Shown here: piece after piece, positions 23,947 to 31,097 of the stretch
How the letters are laid out: every line of letters begins with the position of its first letter
How positions within the stretch are numbered: position 1 is the first letter of the stretch
From: Benthortus sp964440495
Lineage (GTDB): Archaea > Thermoproteota > Nitrososphaeria_A > Caldarchaeales > Wolframiiraptoraceae
Direction of reading: 5' to 3'
NCBI GenBank assembly: GCA_964440495.1
Contig: CAYTSD010000013.1
Coordinates: 1-32,986, forward strand
DNA: 32,986 bases
The notes under the pieces: generated by a model
What the model saw: only the letters and a program-made list of their open reading frames with translations
Told to the model about the DNA's origin: nothing
The model's database searches: none
Translations under genes and position numbers: made by a program

Positions 23947-24978
23947 TCACGCCTGCTTGACGAGGTCTAGGGCTATCGTATATTTACGTGGAGCGACTTC
24001 CATAACCTTCCTAGCGGAGATAGCTGAAACCTTGTATCCAAGCATGGAGGCCCTCCCAATAACACGTTCAACAGCCCTCCCAACATCATCCTCAGTCCAA
24101 TAAACATGTATAACTGCACCCTTCCTACAGATCCTCAGTCCGACATCTAGGAAATCAAGAGACCTGCGTGGGAGATCCATTATGGCTCTATCGAAATGTT
24201 CCTTGAATTCTCTCAATACTTCTCTAGCGTCTCCAAGCCTCGGCTCAACCCTATCCTCAACCTTGTTCAGCTTGATGTTCTCTATGAGATAGTTGTAGGC
24301 GTCTGGATTTAGCTCGACCGCGATTATCTTCGCAGAGGGCTGGAGTTTCGCTATGAGTATCGAGAAGGGGCCTACTCCTGCGAACATGTCGGCAACCCTC
24401 TCACCCGGCTTTACTTGGCGTGCAACCCTTAGTCTCTCGCCCCCTAGCCTTGGGTTGAAGAAGGCTTTCCGTAGGTCGAGCTTGTAGACGCATCCATGCT
24501 CTCTGTGAAGGGTCTCCGTGACCCCGCTTCCCGCGATAGTCTTAAGCTCTCTAAGCCTGTAGTCTCCCTTCGTGCCACCTATCTTCGCCGCCACCGTCTT
24601 AACCCTCGGATGAAGCCTCATCAGAGCCTCCCCAACCAGCTCGGCATACGGTTCAAGCTCCTTGGGAAGCTCGAGGACTGCCACATCTCCAACCAGGTCA
24701 TAGGATGATGGAATGTATCTTAGAAGCTCCTGAGGCAGCGATGTCTCCAGGGCTTCCCTCAGGTTTCTCGGCCTACCCCTCTTCTCCTCGAAGACTGTTG
24801 AGAGAACCTCGTAGCCGAGAGCCCTAACCTCCTCAACCTTCTCGGGCTTCACTGGGAAGAATATCCACTCACCCTCCTGCCTTGGCCTCCACCCGCTGTC
24901 GAGGGCGTCTATGGCTATCAGCCTCCTCCTGAGGGCTTCAGCCTCCCTCCTCCGAACCCTGAGAGCAGGCCTCTCCAA
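23947..24978 (-). CDS. trm5: tRNA (guanine37-N1)-methyltransferase Trm5
   Basis: Methylates N1 of G37 in tRNAs, which prevents frameshifting. It has 343 residues. The N-terminal D1 domain (about 1-75), the D2 domain (DLVGDVAVLELP...VAAKIGGTKGDYRLRELKTIAGSG) and the C-terminal Rossmann domain are all present, so it is a full-length Trm5 rather than a truncated type. The SAM motif is VADMFAGVGPFSILIAK, the acidic strand IIAVELNPDAY, and the catalytic motif DLPRR corresponds to the family N/D-P-P/L-P loop. The start is TTG at 24978. The tRNA-Gln in this window carries G37 next to its intron and is a plausible substrate. Confidence 0.93.
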   Translation of the reverse strand: MERPALRVRRREAEALRRRLIAIDALDSGWRPRQEGEWIFFPVKPEKVEEVRALGYEVLSTVFEEKRGRPRNLREALETSLPQELLRYIPSSYDLVGDVAVLELPKELEPYAELVGEALMRLHPRVKTVAAKIGGTKGDYRLRELKTIAGSGVTETLHREHGCVYKLDLRKAFFNPRLGGERLRVARQVKPGERVADMFAGVGPFSILIAKLQPSAKIIAVELNPDAYNYLIENIKLNKVEDRVEPRLGDAREVLREFKEHFDRAIMDLPRRSLDFLDVGLRICRKGAVIHVYWTEDDVGRAVERVIGRASMLGYKVSAISARKVMEVAPRKYTIALDLVKQA

Positions 24979-25043
24979 ACTCTTTTCCCAAGGCTCTGAG
25001 AAAGGGGAAGGATTAAAACCCCTCCCCCAAACCTCCGGAGGAG

Positions 25044-25316
25044 ATGGAGACCCTCGAGGAGATAATCAGGAGAGCCGTCGAGGAATACAATAGGTATAGG
25101 AGCCCTGAGGCGGTTGCGAGGGTTCTCGAGTTTAGGGAGGGGAGCGTCCTCATAGAGTTCTCTGGAGCCTTCTGCGAGGCCTGCGGCGTCTACGACTGGC
25201 TTGAGGACTTCATCTACGAGCTGGAGAGGCTTGACGTGGGATTAACCGCTAGAATCGAGGCTTGGGGAAGGGTCTCCGACAGGTTTCTAGTCAGATTCGC
25301 TGTCAGGAGGATGTAA
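25044..25316 (+). CDS. Conserved-looking small protein of unknown function
   Basis: 90 residues with a strong ribosome-binding site (GGAGGAG) directly before the ATG, and a TATA-like GATTAAAAC about 30 bases upstream, so it is very probably expressed. It reads as an alpha/beta protein: a charged N-terminal helix (METLEEIIRRAVEEYNRYRSPE), strands around VLEFREGSVLIEFSG, then a CEACG motif and a helix (DWLEDFIYELERL), ending in strands with many Arg. The single CxxC could bind metal with a partner or form a redox pair. I do not recognise a family. It is divergent from Trm5. Confidence 0.65.
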   Translation: METLEEIIRRAVEEYNRYRSPEAVARVLEFREGSVLIEFSGAFCEACGVYDWLEDFIYELERLDVGLTARIEAWGRVSDRFLVRFAVRRM

Positions 25317-25332
25317 CCCGCTCCTCCCACGG

Positions 25333-25339
25333 TTTATTA
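25333..25339 (+). promoter_or_regulatory. TATA box for the PINA-like gene
   Basis: TTTATTA is centred 30 bases before the GTG at 25366, supporting that codon as the start of a leaderless transcript rather than the ATG at 25378. Confidence 0.45.
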
Positions 25340-25365
25340 GTTGGGTTTCTAAGGGCTTCCTCGAA

Positions 25366-26895
25366 GTGGATAGAGGGATGGAGCTAATCCTACCCGACCT
25401 TTCAGCTATCCAGCTGAAGGCTGCAGCTTACCTCATAGACGAGGGCCAAGTTAGGGGTAGGATTCTAATCCATAGGCAGATTCTGAAGGAGGTTGAGGAG
25501 CAGGCCTCACAGGGCGACGTGATGGCCATGGAGGGTCTTGGAGAGCTTAGGAGAGCCTGCTCCGAGAAGGGTGTAACCCTAGACTACATCGGCGAGGCGT
25601 CGGCTGAGAAGAGCTCCAGACTCCTTGTCTTAGAGGAGGCTGCTAGGCTCGGAGCCAAGGTTATGACCTGCGACCCCGTCTCAGCCCGTCTAGCCAAGTC
25701 CATGGGCATCGAGATGCTCTACGAGCTTCCACCTCCACCTTTCAGGATTCAGGAGCTCTTCGAGGAGGATGTTATGAGCCTCCACTTCAAGGAGGGGCTT
25801 CCACCGAGGGTTAAGCGTGGAATCCCTGGAAGATGGAGGTTCGAGGACGTCTTGGAGAAGCCTCTGAGCAGGGAGGAGCTTGAACTCCTGATAGCCCACC
25901 TAATGCATGAAGCCTATAGGAGCTTTGGCGTCGACTCCTTCCTCGAGATAGATAAGCCTGGTGTAAAGATATTCCAGCTTGGAGACTACAGGATTGTCGC
26001 CACTAGGCCTCCCTTCTCCGACGGCTTCGAGCTCACAATCGTCAGACCCATGATAAGGAGGACGCTGAGAGACTACTACCTCCCGGGAGAGGTCTTGGAC
26101 AGGCTTGAGAACCATGCCGAGGGAATCCTAGTGGCAGGGCCTCCTGGAATGGGTAAGTCGACCTTCGCCCAAGCCCTTGCAGAGTATTATCGCTCCCTCA
26201 ACCGTGTCGTGAAGACCATAGAGTCTCCAAGGGACCTCCACGTCTCCCCAGACATCACACAGTACTCGAAGTCCGCCGCAAAGCAGAGCGAGCTCCACGA
26301 CGTCCTCCTCCTGAGCAGACCAGACTACACAATCTTCGACGAGATTAGGGGGCCTGAGGACTTCGAGCTCTTCATAGACCTGAGGCTTGCAGGCATCGGT
26401 ATGGTCGGAGTCCTCCACGCCACGACCCCGATTGACGCGATACAGCGTATAGCGAACAAAGTTGACGTCGGAGTCCTTCCATCGATAGTTGACACTGTTA
26501 TCTTCATGGATAAGGGTGAGGTCTCGGAGATATATGTCTTGGAGATGACGGTTAAGGTTCCAGCAGGCTTGAAGCGCGCAGACCTTGCGAGACCGACGGT
26601 TATTGTTAGAGACCTTGTCTCGGGTCAGCCGAAGTATGAGCTATATGTCTTCGGTGAGAGGACGTTCGTCGTCCCGATAAGGAAGGAGGCAGCTGAGAGA
26701 TACGGGTCGGCGACCAAGAAGATAACAAGCCTTCTCCAGAAGCATATTCCGGATTTCGAGATAGAGGAGGACGGCTCACTCCTCAGAATCTACATCCCTG
26801 AACGCTACTATAGAACCTACGTTAAGAAGGTTCAGAACAAGCTTCTGAAGCTGGCGAGACGCTATAGTCTGACGCTCCAAGCGTTCCCAAGATAA
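25366..26895 (+). CDS. pina: PINA-like ATPase: PIN domain, secretion-type ATPase core and KH-like domain
   Basis: 509 residues. An N-terminal PIN-like domain (about 1-125; acidic LILPDLSAI and VMTCDPVSARLAKS) leads to a hexameric secretion-superfamily ATPase core (about 225-420): Walker A AGPPGMGKSTFAQA, Walker B YTIFDEIRGPEDFEL and the HATTPIDAIQRI box. A KH-like tail follows (about 435-509). This domain order is that of archaeal PINA (COG1855), described in Sulfolobus as an ATPase that migrates Holliday junctions and works with Hjc/NurA-type repair factors. GTG is taken as the start from the TATA spacing; an ATG at 25378 is an alternative. The tail ends 32 bases before a C/D sRNA gene. Confidence 0.85.
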   Translation: MDRGMELILPDLSAIQLKAAAYLIDEGQVRGRILIHRQILKEVEEQASQGDVMAMEGLGELRRACSEKGVTLDYIGEASAEKSSRLLVLEEAARLGAKVMTCDPVSARLAKSMGIEMLYELPPPPFRIQELFEEDVMSLHFKEGLPPRVKRGIPGRWRFEDVLEKPLSREELELLIAHLMHEAYRSFGVDSFLEIDKPGVKIFQLGDYRIVATRPPFSDGFELTIVRPMIRRTLRDYYLPGEVLDRLENHAEGILVAGPPGMGKSTFAQALAEYYRSLNRVVKTIESPRDLHVSPDITQYSKSAAKQSELHDVLLLSRPDYTIFDEIRGPEDFELFIDLRLAGIGMVGVLHATTPIDAIQRIANKVDVGVLPSIVDTVIFMDKGEVSEIYVLEMTVKVPAGLKRADLARPTVIVRDLVSGQPKYELYVFGERTFVVPIRKEAAERYGSATKKITSLLQKHIPDFEIEEDGSLLRIYIPERYYRTYVKKVQNKLLKLARRYSLTLQAFPR

Positions 26896-26896
26896 C

Positions 26897-26904
26897 CATA
26901 TATT
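26897..26904 (+). promoter_or_regulatory. TATA box for the C/D box sRNA
   Basis: CATATATT-like sequence right after the PINA stop codon is centred about 27 bases before position 26928, i.e. three bases before the C box. This supports an independently transcribed sRNA gene. Confidence 0.55.
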
Positions 26905-26927
26905 CTCAGAGAGATGGCTTCTATTCG

Positions 26928-26983
26928 GCGATGATGTACACCGCCTTTCTGAGAAGTGATGAGCGGTGAATACCTCTGAGCTC
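26928..26983 (+). ncRNA. C/D box sRNA (2'-O-methylation guide)
   Basis: All four boxes are present in order and spacing: C box ATGATGT (26931-26937; the last base deviates from RUGAUGA), an 11-base guide, D' box CTGA (26949-26952), a 3-base spacer, C' box GTGATGA (26956-26962, perfect), a 13-base guide, and D box CTGA (26976-26979). A TATA box sits at the right distance upstream. Such RNAs bind L7Ae, Nop5 and fibrillarin and direct methylation of the base paired to the fifth guide position before D or D'. The predicted target core for D' is AAAGGCGGTGT and for D is AGGTATTCACCGC. The two guides share a complementary hexamer (CACCGC/GCGGTG), so they may address the two strands of one rRNA helix. 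The last few bases overlap the ThiDN stop codon on the other strand. Confidence 0.8.
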
Positions 26984-28334
26984 ACCTACCTCTCAGCTTC
27001 TTTATTAGGGCTTTAACCTTCTCAACAACCTCGAGGGGAGTCTCCCCAAAGATCAGCGTCATAGGCTCCTTCCCCCAGTCTCCCTCATGGTAGATTAGGT
27101 CTGGGACTACTCCGAGACGCTTTACCGCCGTCTCAACGCCCCATGGAACACTCCTACCCTCAGCCCTCTTCACATCCTCAGGTTCAAGCCTCCTATCATA
27201 GTAGCTTATCCTCCACCCAAGACTCTCAGCAGCCTCCAAGATATCCCGACCATATCTCAGGTTCATCGCAGACCTGATTCTAGGATTGAACTTCATGGCT
27301 GTGAGAACCGCTTTGGCTACGTGGCGTGAGGCTCCAAACCATGGGCATGAAGAAGCCTTAACCCTGTCGTCAAGCCTGACGATCCTGCCAGGAATCGCCG
27401 CCACATCCTCAACGCTCTCAGCAGCCTCCAACGCCATAACGAGATTCGACTGGGACTCAGGGATAAGCCTCGACAGCCCCTCAAGGTTCTCGAGAATCTC
27501 GACGGCTTGACGTAGAAGCCTGAGAACCTGAAATCGGTCGGCGTCCAAGAATATTCTCCCCGTGGGGTTGACTGGCCCATGGCCTCCACCGAGTGGAAGA
27601 CCATACCTTATAGCGTCCATGACGAAGCTCTTAGCGATCTCAACAGCCTTTGGGATTGGAGTCTTCTTGGCGAGCTCGGCGGCTATCGCTGAGGCGAAGG
27701 TGCATCCGGTTCCATGGGTGTTCCTGCTCTCCAGCCTCTCAGACTCGTACACCTTGAACTCACCCTCCCAATATAGTACGTCGGCAACCTTGTCTCCGGC
27801 TACGTGGCCTCCCTTAACTACAACCGCTTTAGGCCCAAGCTCAGCTATCCTCCTCGCAGCCTGCTTCTGCGACTCAATGTCTCTGACGCTCAGGCCTGAG
27901 AGCACTTCGGCTTCACGTGCGTTCGGTGTAACCACCGTCGCTAGGGGTAGAAGAACCTCTACGAGGCTTCTCCTAGCATCCTCTCTCAGAAGCGATGCCC
28001 CGCTCTTCGCAACCATCACCGGGTCAACCACGAGTGGAGCGCTCATCCCTCTCAGCTCCTCGGCTACAGCTTCAATTATCTCAGATGTGTGAAGCATCCC
28101 GGTCTTCACAGCATCCACCCCAATATCCCTCACAACAACCCGTATCTGCTCCCTAACCATCTCGACCGGAACATCGTGAACCATAGTTACCTCAACTGTG
28201 TTCTGAGCTGTTAGAGCTGTAACCGCGCTCATTCCATGAACGCCGAGTGCGGCAAAGGTCTTCAAGTCTGCCTGAATCCCTGCCCCACCACCTGAATCCG
28301 AGCCAGCTATTGTTAAAGCACGTGCAATCCTCAA
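26982..28334 (-). CDS. thiDN: Bifunctional HMP-phosphate kinase / thiamine-phosphate synthase (ThiD-ThiN)
   Basis: 450 residues. The N-terminal half is ThiD (about 1-255): LTIAGSDSGGGAGIQADLKT, VKTGMLH, VDPVMVAKSG, and the ATP-site segment NTHGTGCTFASAIAAELA. It phosphorylates hydroxymethylpyrimidine (phosphate). The C-terminal half is ThiN (about 275-450; SSCPWFGASRHVAKAVLTAMKFNPRIRSAMNLRYG), the archaeal enzyme joining HMP-PP to the thiazole phosphate. Both halves are full length, so this is an enzyme and not the HTH-ThiN regulator ThiR. The start is TTG with GGGGTGA about eight bases upstream. It follows the P-loop protein gene by 31 bases and is divergent from ThiW. Confidence 0.95.
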   Translation of the reverse strand: MRIARALTIAGSDSGGGAGIQADLKTFAALGVHGMSAVTALTAQNTVEVTMVHDVPVEMVREQIRVVVRDIGVDAVKTGMLHTSEIIEAVAEELRGMSAPLVVDPVMVAKSGASLLREDARRSLVEVLLPLATVVTPNAREAEVLSGLSVRDIESQKQAARRIAELGPKAVVVKGGHVAGDKVADVLYWEGEFKVYESERLESRNTHGTGCTFASAIAAELAKKTPIPKAVEIAKSFVMDAIRYGLPLGGGHGPVNPTGRIFLDADRFQVLRLLRQAVEILENLEGLSRLIPESQSNLVMALEAAESVEDVAAIPGRIVRLDDRVKASSCPWFGASRHVAKAVLTAMKFNPRIRSAMNLRYGRDILEAAESLGWRISYYDRRLEPEDVKRAEGRSVPWGVETAVKRLGVVPDLIYHEGDWGKEPMTLIFGETPLEVVEKVKALIKKLRGR

Positions 28335-28365
28335 CTCTAATTCACCCCTCTTAATGAGCTTCTAC

Positions 28366-28929
28366 TCAAGATAAAACCATCACCTCGTCAACATACTGCT
28401 TCAACTCCTCAAGCCTATCCCTCTCAGCCTCCGTGATTCCTGAACCTTTATCATCCTGAAGCTTAACACCTTGATAAGCTGTCCCGACAAAAGTCTCTGA
28501 GACACTTATCGCTCTCTTGAGATCCTCGAAATCTCCCCAGTGAAGATATATTGTTACATCGTTTACCAACAGTATCCTTGTAGGCTTCATCAAGTATTCT
28601 TCGATCAGCGGTTTAAGTATCTCATGGTTTTGTTGCGCGTATCTTTTAACTTCCTCGGCGCTTCTCCCTGTAAGCCTAGGTGGAATTATCTTAGGCGGCT
28701 TAAGATACCTGACTTTCCTTACGTTGTCAGTGTAGGTGTCCAGTGTTCCACCTATCTCTCCTGCTTTGGGTGGAGCCATATCTATCACGGTTACCTTCCC
28801 TCCTAAACCTATGTCAGCTAGGTAGTCTAGGAGTCTTGCGAGGAGAAGTGTTTTACCCGACCCAGCCTCGCCGACCAAGAGTAACTTCCTCCCGATAAAC
28901 CTCCTGAGAAGCTCAACTCTCCCTGACAT
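28366..28929 (-). CDS. P-loop NTPase of unknown function in the thiamine locus
   Basis: 187 residues. The Walker A motif is GEAGSGKT (about 20-27), and a Walker B-like strand ends in Asp (RILLVNDVT, about 121-129). An acidic second strand (VTVIDMAPPKAGEIGG) follows Walker A and may read out the nucleotide state. The C-terminal third is helical and charged (TEAERDRLEELKQYVDEVMVLS). I cannot place it in a named family; it is not an ABC or AAA protein. It is first in the transcript with ThiDN and shares the upstream palindrome region with ThiW, which hints at a thiamine-related job, although co-location could be incidental. Confidence 0.7.
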   Translation of the reverse strand: MSGRVELLRRFIGRKLLLVGEAGSGKTLLLARLLDYLADIGLGGKVTVIDMAPPKAGEIGGTLDTYTDNVRKVRYLKPPKIIPPRLTGRSAEEVKRYAQQNHEILKPLIEEYLMKPTRILLVNDVTIYLHWGDFEDLKRAISVSETFVGTAYQGVKLQDDKGSGITEAERDRLEELKQYVDEVMVLS

Positions 28930-28931
28930 CG

Positions 28932-28958
28932 CGTAGACCTTTGATGCGTGGGTCTACG
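28932..28958. promoter_or_regulatory. Inverted repeat next to the P-loop gene start
   Basis: CGTAGACC (28932-28939) and GGTCTACG (28951-28958) are perfect 8-base arms with an 11-base spacer. They lie just before the ATG at 28929, and thus in the leader or at the transcript start of the P-loop/ThiDN unit. It could be an RNA hairpin masking the start or a protein-binding site. Confidence 0.45.
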
Positions 28959-28964
28959 TCGATA

Positions 28965-28988
28965 ATAACCATTTTATAAAATGGTTAT
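28965..28988. promoter_or_regulatory. 24-base perfect palindrome containing a TATA core, thiamine divergent promoter
   Basis: Twelve-base arms (half-site ATAACCATTTTA) meet with no spacer, giving a perfect two-fold symmetric 24-mer. Its centre (TTTTATAAAA) is itself TATA-like and stands 38 bases from the ThiW start and 47 bases from the P-loop/ThiDN start. A dimeric regulator bound here would cover the core promoter of both thiamine transcripts. A ThiR-type (HTH-ThiN) archaeal thiamine regulator is the obvious candidate, but no such gene is in the window. Confidence 0.6.
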
Positions 28989-29014
28989 AAGCACATCTAT
29001 GTTAGTCTCCCACG

Positions 29015-29566
29015 ATGAGGGCTTCAGCCAAGAAGATATCCCTGCTGGCGGCTTTCACCGCCTTAGGCGTCGCCCTAGCACCATTCGCATGGTTTCAGTT
29101 CCTAACAACAAAGGCGAATCCAACCCAGCATCTAGTTAACGCCCTGGCTGGGGTAGTTCTAGGGCCGTGGTGGGCCATGGTTGCGGCGCTGTTCATAGGG
29201 GTGATAAGGAACATGCTTGGAATAGGGACGGTCTACGCTTTCCCAGGAGGGCTTCCAGGAGCACTCGTAGTCGGGTTATCCTACATCCTAACTAGGAGAA
29301 CGCGCAACAGGTTCATCAAGTATTCAGCAGCCTTGCTTGAGCCTATTGGAACCGTCCTGATAGGAGGCACACTCTCACTAATCCTAGTAGCGCCCCTAAT
29401 AGGTGACGTGAACCTCACGGGAAAGGTTCTGGAGAAGGGGCTGCTCCAGTTTCTCCCAATCTTCTGGGCTGGATGGGCTGTAAGCTCTATTCCAGGAGCA
29501 ATCGCGGGATACCTAATCCTAATAGCGTTGGACAAGGCTGGAGTCCTCTCACAGTTTACGGGCTAA
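29015..29566 (+). CDS. thiW: ECF transporter S-component ThiW (thiamine/thiazole uptake)
   Basis: Membrane protein of 183 residues with about five hydrophobic segments. The ThiW family signature is clear: TKANPTQHLVNALAGVVLGPWWAMVAALFIGVIRNMLGIGTVYAFPGGLPGALVVG (about 30-85). ThiW proteins are S-components linked to thiamine or its thiazole precursor, and work with a shared ECF energising module not encoded here. The ATG has no clear ribosome-binding site and lies 38 bases from the palindrome centre, giving a short leader. Placement opposite ThiDN fits a salvage module in which thiazole or thiamine is imported and processed. Confidence 0.9.
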   Translation: MRASAKKISLLAAFTALGVALAPFAWFQFLTTKANPTQHLVNALAGVVLGPWWAMVAALFIGVIRNMLGIGTVYAFPGGLPGALVVGLSYILTRRTRNRFIKYSAALLEPIGTVLIGGTLSLILVAPLIGDVNLTGKVLEKGLLQFLPIFWAGWAVSSIPGAIAGYLILIALDKAGVLSQFTG

Positions 29567-29569
29567 AGA

Positions 29570-29998
29570 CTACTTCTCAGCCCAGACAAATACGTCGCTC
29601 GTATAGAAGTTTGCTAAGACGCCGAAACCTATCGCTATGAGGTATGCGAGGTAAAGATAGAGGCCCAGCATATCTGCAAGGAGATAAAGCACACCCACGG
29701 TGATAAAAAGGCCTAAAAGCCTTGAAGCATGGAAAGCCACAAGCCTCACCAAGATATGCAGCTCCCTACGCCTATCACTGAAGGTCCAGAGATGATTTAG
29801 AATGAAGTTATTTAGTATCGAGACCTCCGTTGCGATTGCTCCTGACAATAGGTGATGAACAGTGGAGAAGGATGTTAGAAGCCAGAATACAGCCATATTA
29901 ACCAGGATTCCACTTGCTCCAACGATGTTAAACTTTATGAAGGTTTTTGAAAATATCTTCCTCTTTACCCATTCAATGATTCTTCCTAGAAGACTCAT
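29570..29998 (-). CDS. GtrA family membrane protein
   Basis: 142 residues with four hydrophobic segments, the typical GtrA length and topology. The family signature spans the first two segments (FIKFNIVGASGILVNMAVFWLLT, about 20-42) and continues with ATEVSILNNFILNHLWTFSDRR (about 60-82). GtrA proteins are thought to move or assist polyprenol-linked sugars during glycan synthesis; the role in this organism is unknown. It follows endonuclease IV by nine bases, so the two are probably co-transcribed although functionally unrelated. Confidence 0.88.
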   Translation of the reverse strand: MSLLGRIIEWVKRKIFSKTFIKFNIVGASGILVNMAVFWLLTSFSTVHHLLSGAIATEVSILNNFILNHLWTFSDRRRELHILVRLVAFHASRLLGLFITVGVLYLLADMLGLYLYLAYLIAIGFGVLANFYTSDVFVWAEK

Positions 29999-30007
29999 AG
30001 AGGTTCC

Positions 30008-30847
30008 TCACTTGTAGAGCCTCTTCAGTTTCTTCAGGTTCGTCTCAAAGTTTCCTCTCGAGTCAACAGGTGTTTCAAGTATGAATGGGAGATTCCTTAA
30101 GGCGGGATGATGGAGGATCTCCTTGAACCCTTTAGACCCTATCTTACCTAGACCAATATGTTCGTGGCGGTCAATGTGGCTTCCCAGGTCTCCCTTAGAG
30201 TCGTTAACGTGAATAACCTTGAGCTTGTCCAGCCCTATTATCTCGTCGAAGTCTTTGAATGTGTTGTATACTGCTTCACGTGTTCTAAGGTCGTATCCTG
30301 CGGCGAAGGCGTGGCACGTATCGAAGCATACTCCAACCCTATCGGGATACTCTACGTGATTTAGTATTCTTTTTATGTCCTCGAATCTTGAGCCGACGCT
30401 GTTCTTCTGTCCCGCCATATTCTCTAGGAGAAGCATAACGTCATTATCAACCTTTGAGAGAGCAGTGTTCACGGCTTCGGTAACCTTCTTTATTCCGGCG
30501 TCGAGGCCCTTCCCAAGATGGCTTCCAACATGAACAACGAGGTATTGAAGTCCGAGAACCCCGGTTCTCTCAAGCTCCTCGATTAGGGATTTTACAGACT
30601 TCTTGAATGTCTCCGAGACTGGTGAAGCTATGTTTGGTAGGTAGGGCATGTGGGCGACCGCCACAGTATATCCGTATTCCTCAAATTTTTCCTTGAATCT
30701 CTCGGCCTCATCAGGGTTTAGAGGCTTAGCCTTCCACCCACGTGGATTCCGGGTGAATATCTGGAAGGTTGTGCAGCCGAGGTCACGTGCTCTGTCAACA
30801 GCCTTATCTATTGACCCTGAAATCGAGACATGGGCGCCTAGCAGCAT
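30008..30847 (-). CDS. nfo: Endonuclease IV (apurinic/apyrimidinic endonuclease)
   Basis: Base-excision-repair enzyme cutting 5' of abasic sites, 279 residues, as usual for Nfo. A TIM barrel with three zinc ions is indicated by its conserved histidines and acids: LLGAHVSISGSIDKAVDRA, FTRNPRGWKA, VAHMPYLPNIASP, YLVVHVGSHLGKG, LLLENMAGQKNSVGS, GVCFDTCHAFAAGYD, VIHVNDSKGDLGSHIDRHEHIG and the closing FILETP. All ligand positions look intact. The ATG at 30847 lies 30 bases from a TATA-like GTTTTAAAC (30873-30881). Confidence 0.97.
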   Translation of the reverse strand: MLLGAHVSISGSIDKAVDRARDLGCTTFQIFTRNPRGWKAKPLNPDEAERFKEKFEEYGYTVAVAHMPYLPNIASPVSETFKKSVKSLIEELERTGVLGLQYLVVHVGSHLGKGLDAGIKKVTEAVNTALSKVDNDVMLLLENMAGQKNSVGSRFEDIKRILNHVEYPDRVGVCFDTCHAFAAGYDLRTREAVYNTFKDFDEIIGLDKLKVIHVNDSKGDLGSHIDRHEHIGLGKIGSKGFKEILHHPALRNLPFILETPVDSRGNFETNLKKLKRLYK

Positions 30848-30872
30848 CTTCTATTTCTATTAAATTTTCAAC

Positions 30873-30881
30873 GTTTTAAAC
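30873..30881 (-). promoter_or_regulatory. TATA-like box for endonuclease IV / GtrA
   Basis: GTTTAAAAC on the minus strand is centred 30 bases before the ATG at 30847. A second AT-rich run (30859-30868) lies closer but is too near the start codon to serve. Confidence 0.45.
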
Positions 30882-30896
30882 ATTAGCACAGCGTAT

Positions 30897-31085
30897 TCAG
30901 CGTTTTCCAGCCTTCAATTTGGCTAGTATCTCCCTAGCTTCGCTTGAATCCTTTGAAGAGAATAAGACTACCCTCTCTTCAAGCTCCACGGTTGCTCCGC
31001 ACCTGAAGCATCTATAAGATTTCCTAGCGGTGGTTAGTTGGAGGTGGCCGCATCTCGGGCATTTGACGACCTTGAATACCCTCAA
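30897..31085 (-). CDS. DUF1922-like zinc-ribbon protein
   Basis: 62 residues with a rubredoxin-like zinc ribbon: KCPRCG (about 8-13) and RCFRCG (about 25-30), then VELEERVVLFSSKDSSEAREILAKLKAGKR. This pattern matches the short archaeal DUF1922 family (MTH1184 type). The start is TTG, 12 bases after the A-ATPase subunit C stop, with AGGGAG upstream, so it is the third gene of that transcript. Function unknown; nucleic-acid or protein binding is the usual guess for such ribbons. Confidence 0.75.
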   Translation of the reverse strand: MRVFKVVKCPRCGHLQLTTARKSYRCFRCGATVELEERVVLFSSKDSSEAREILAKLKAGKR

Positions 31086-31097
31086 CTAGACTCCCTT

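Noticed and set aside
27562..28092. 176-codon plus-strand frame opposite ThiDN
   Set aside because: Antisense shadow; low-complexity Ser/Thr/Ala composition and no promoter or ribosome-binding site.
28930..29014. TPP riboswitch in front of the thiamine genes
   Set aside because: I could not find the conserved TPP-aptamer core; the region is instead dominated by DNA-type palindromes.
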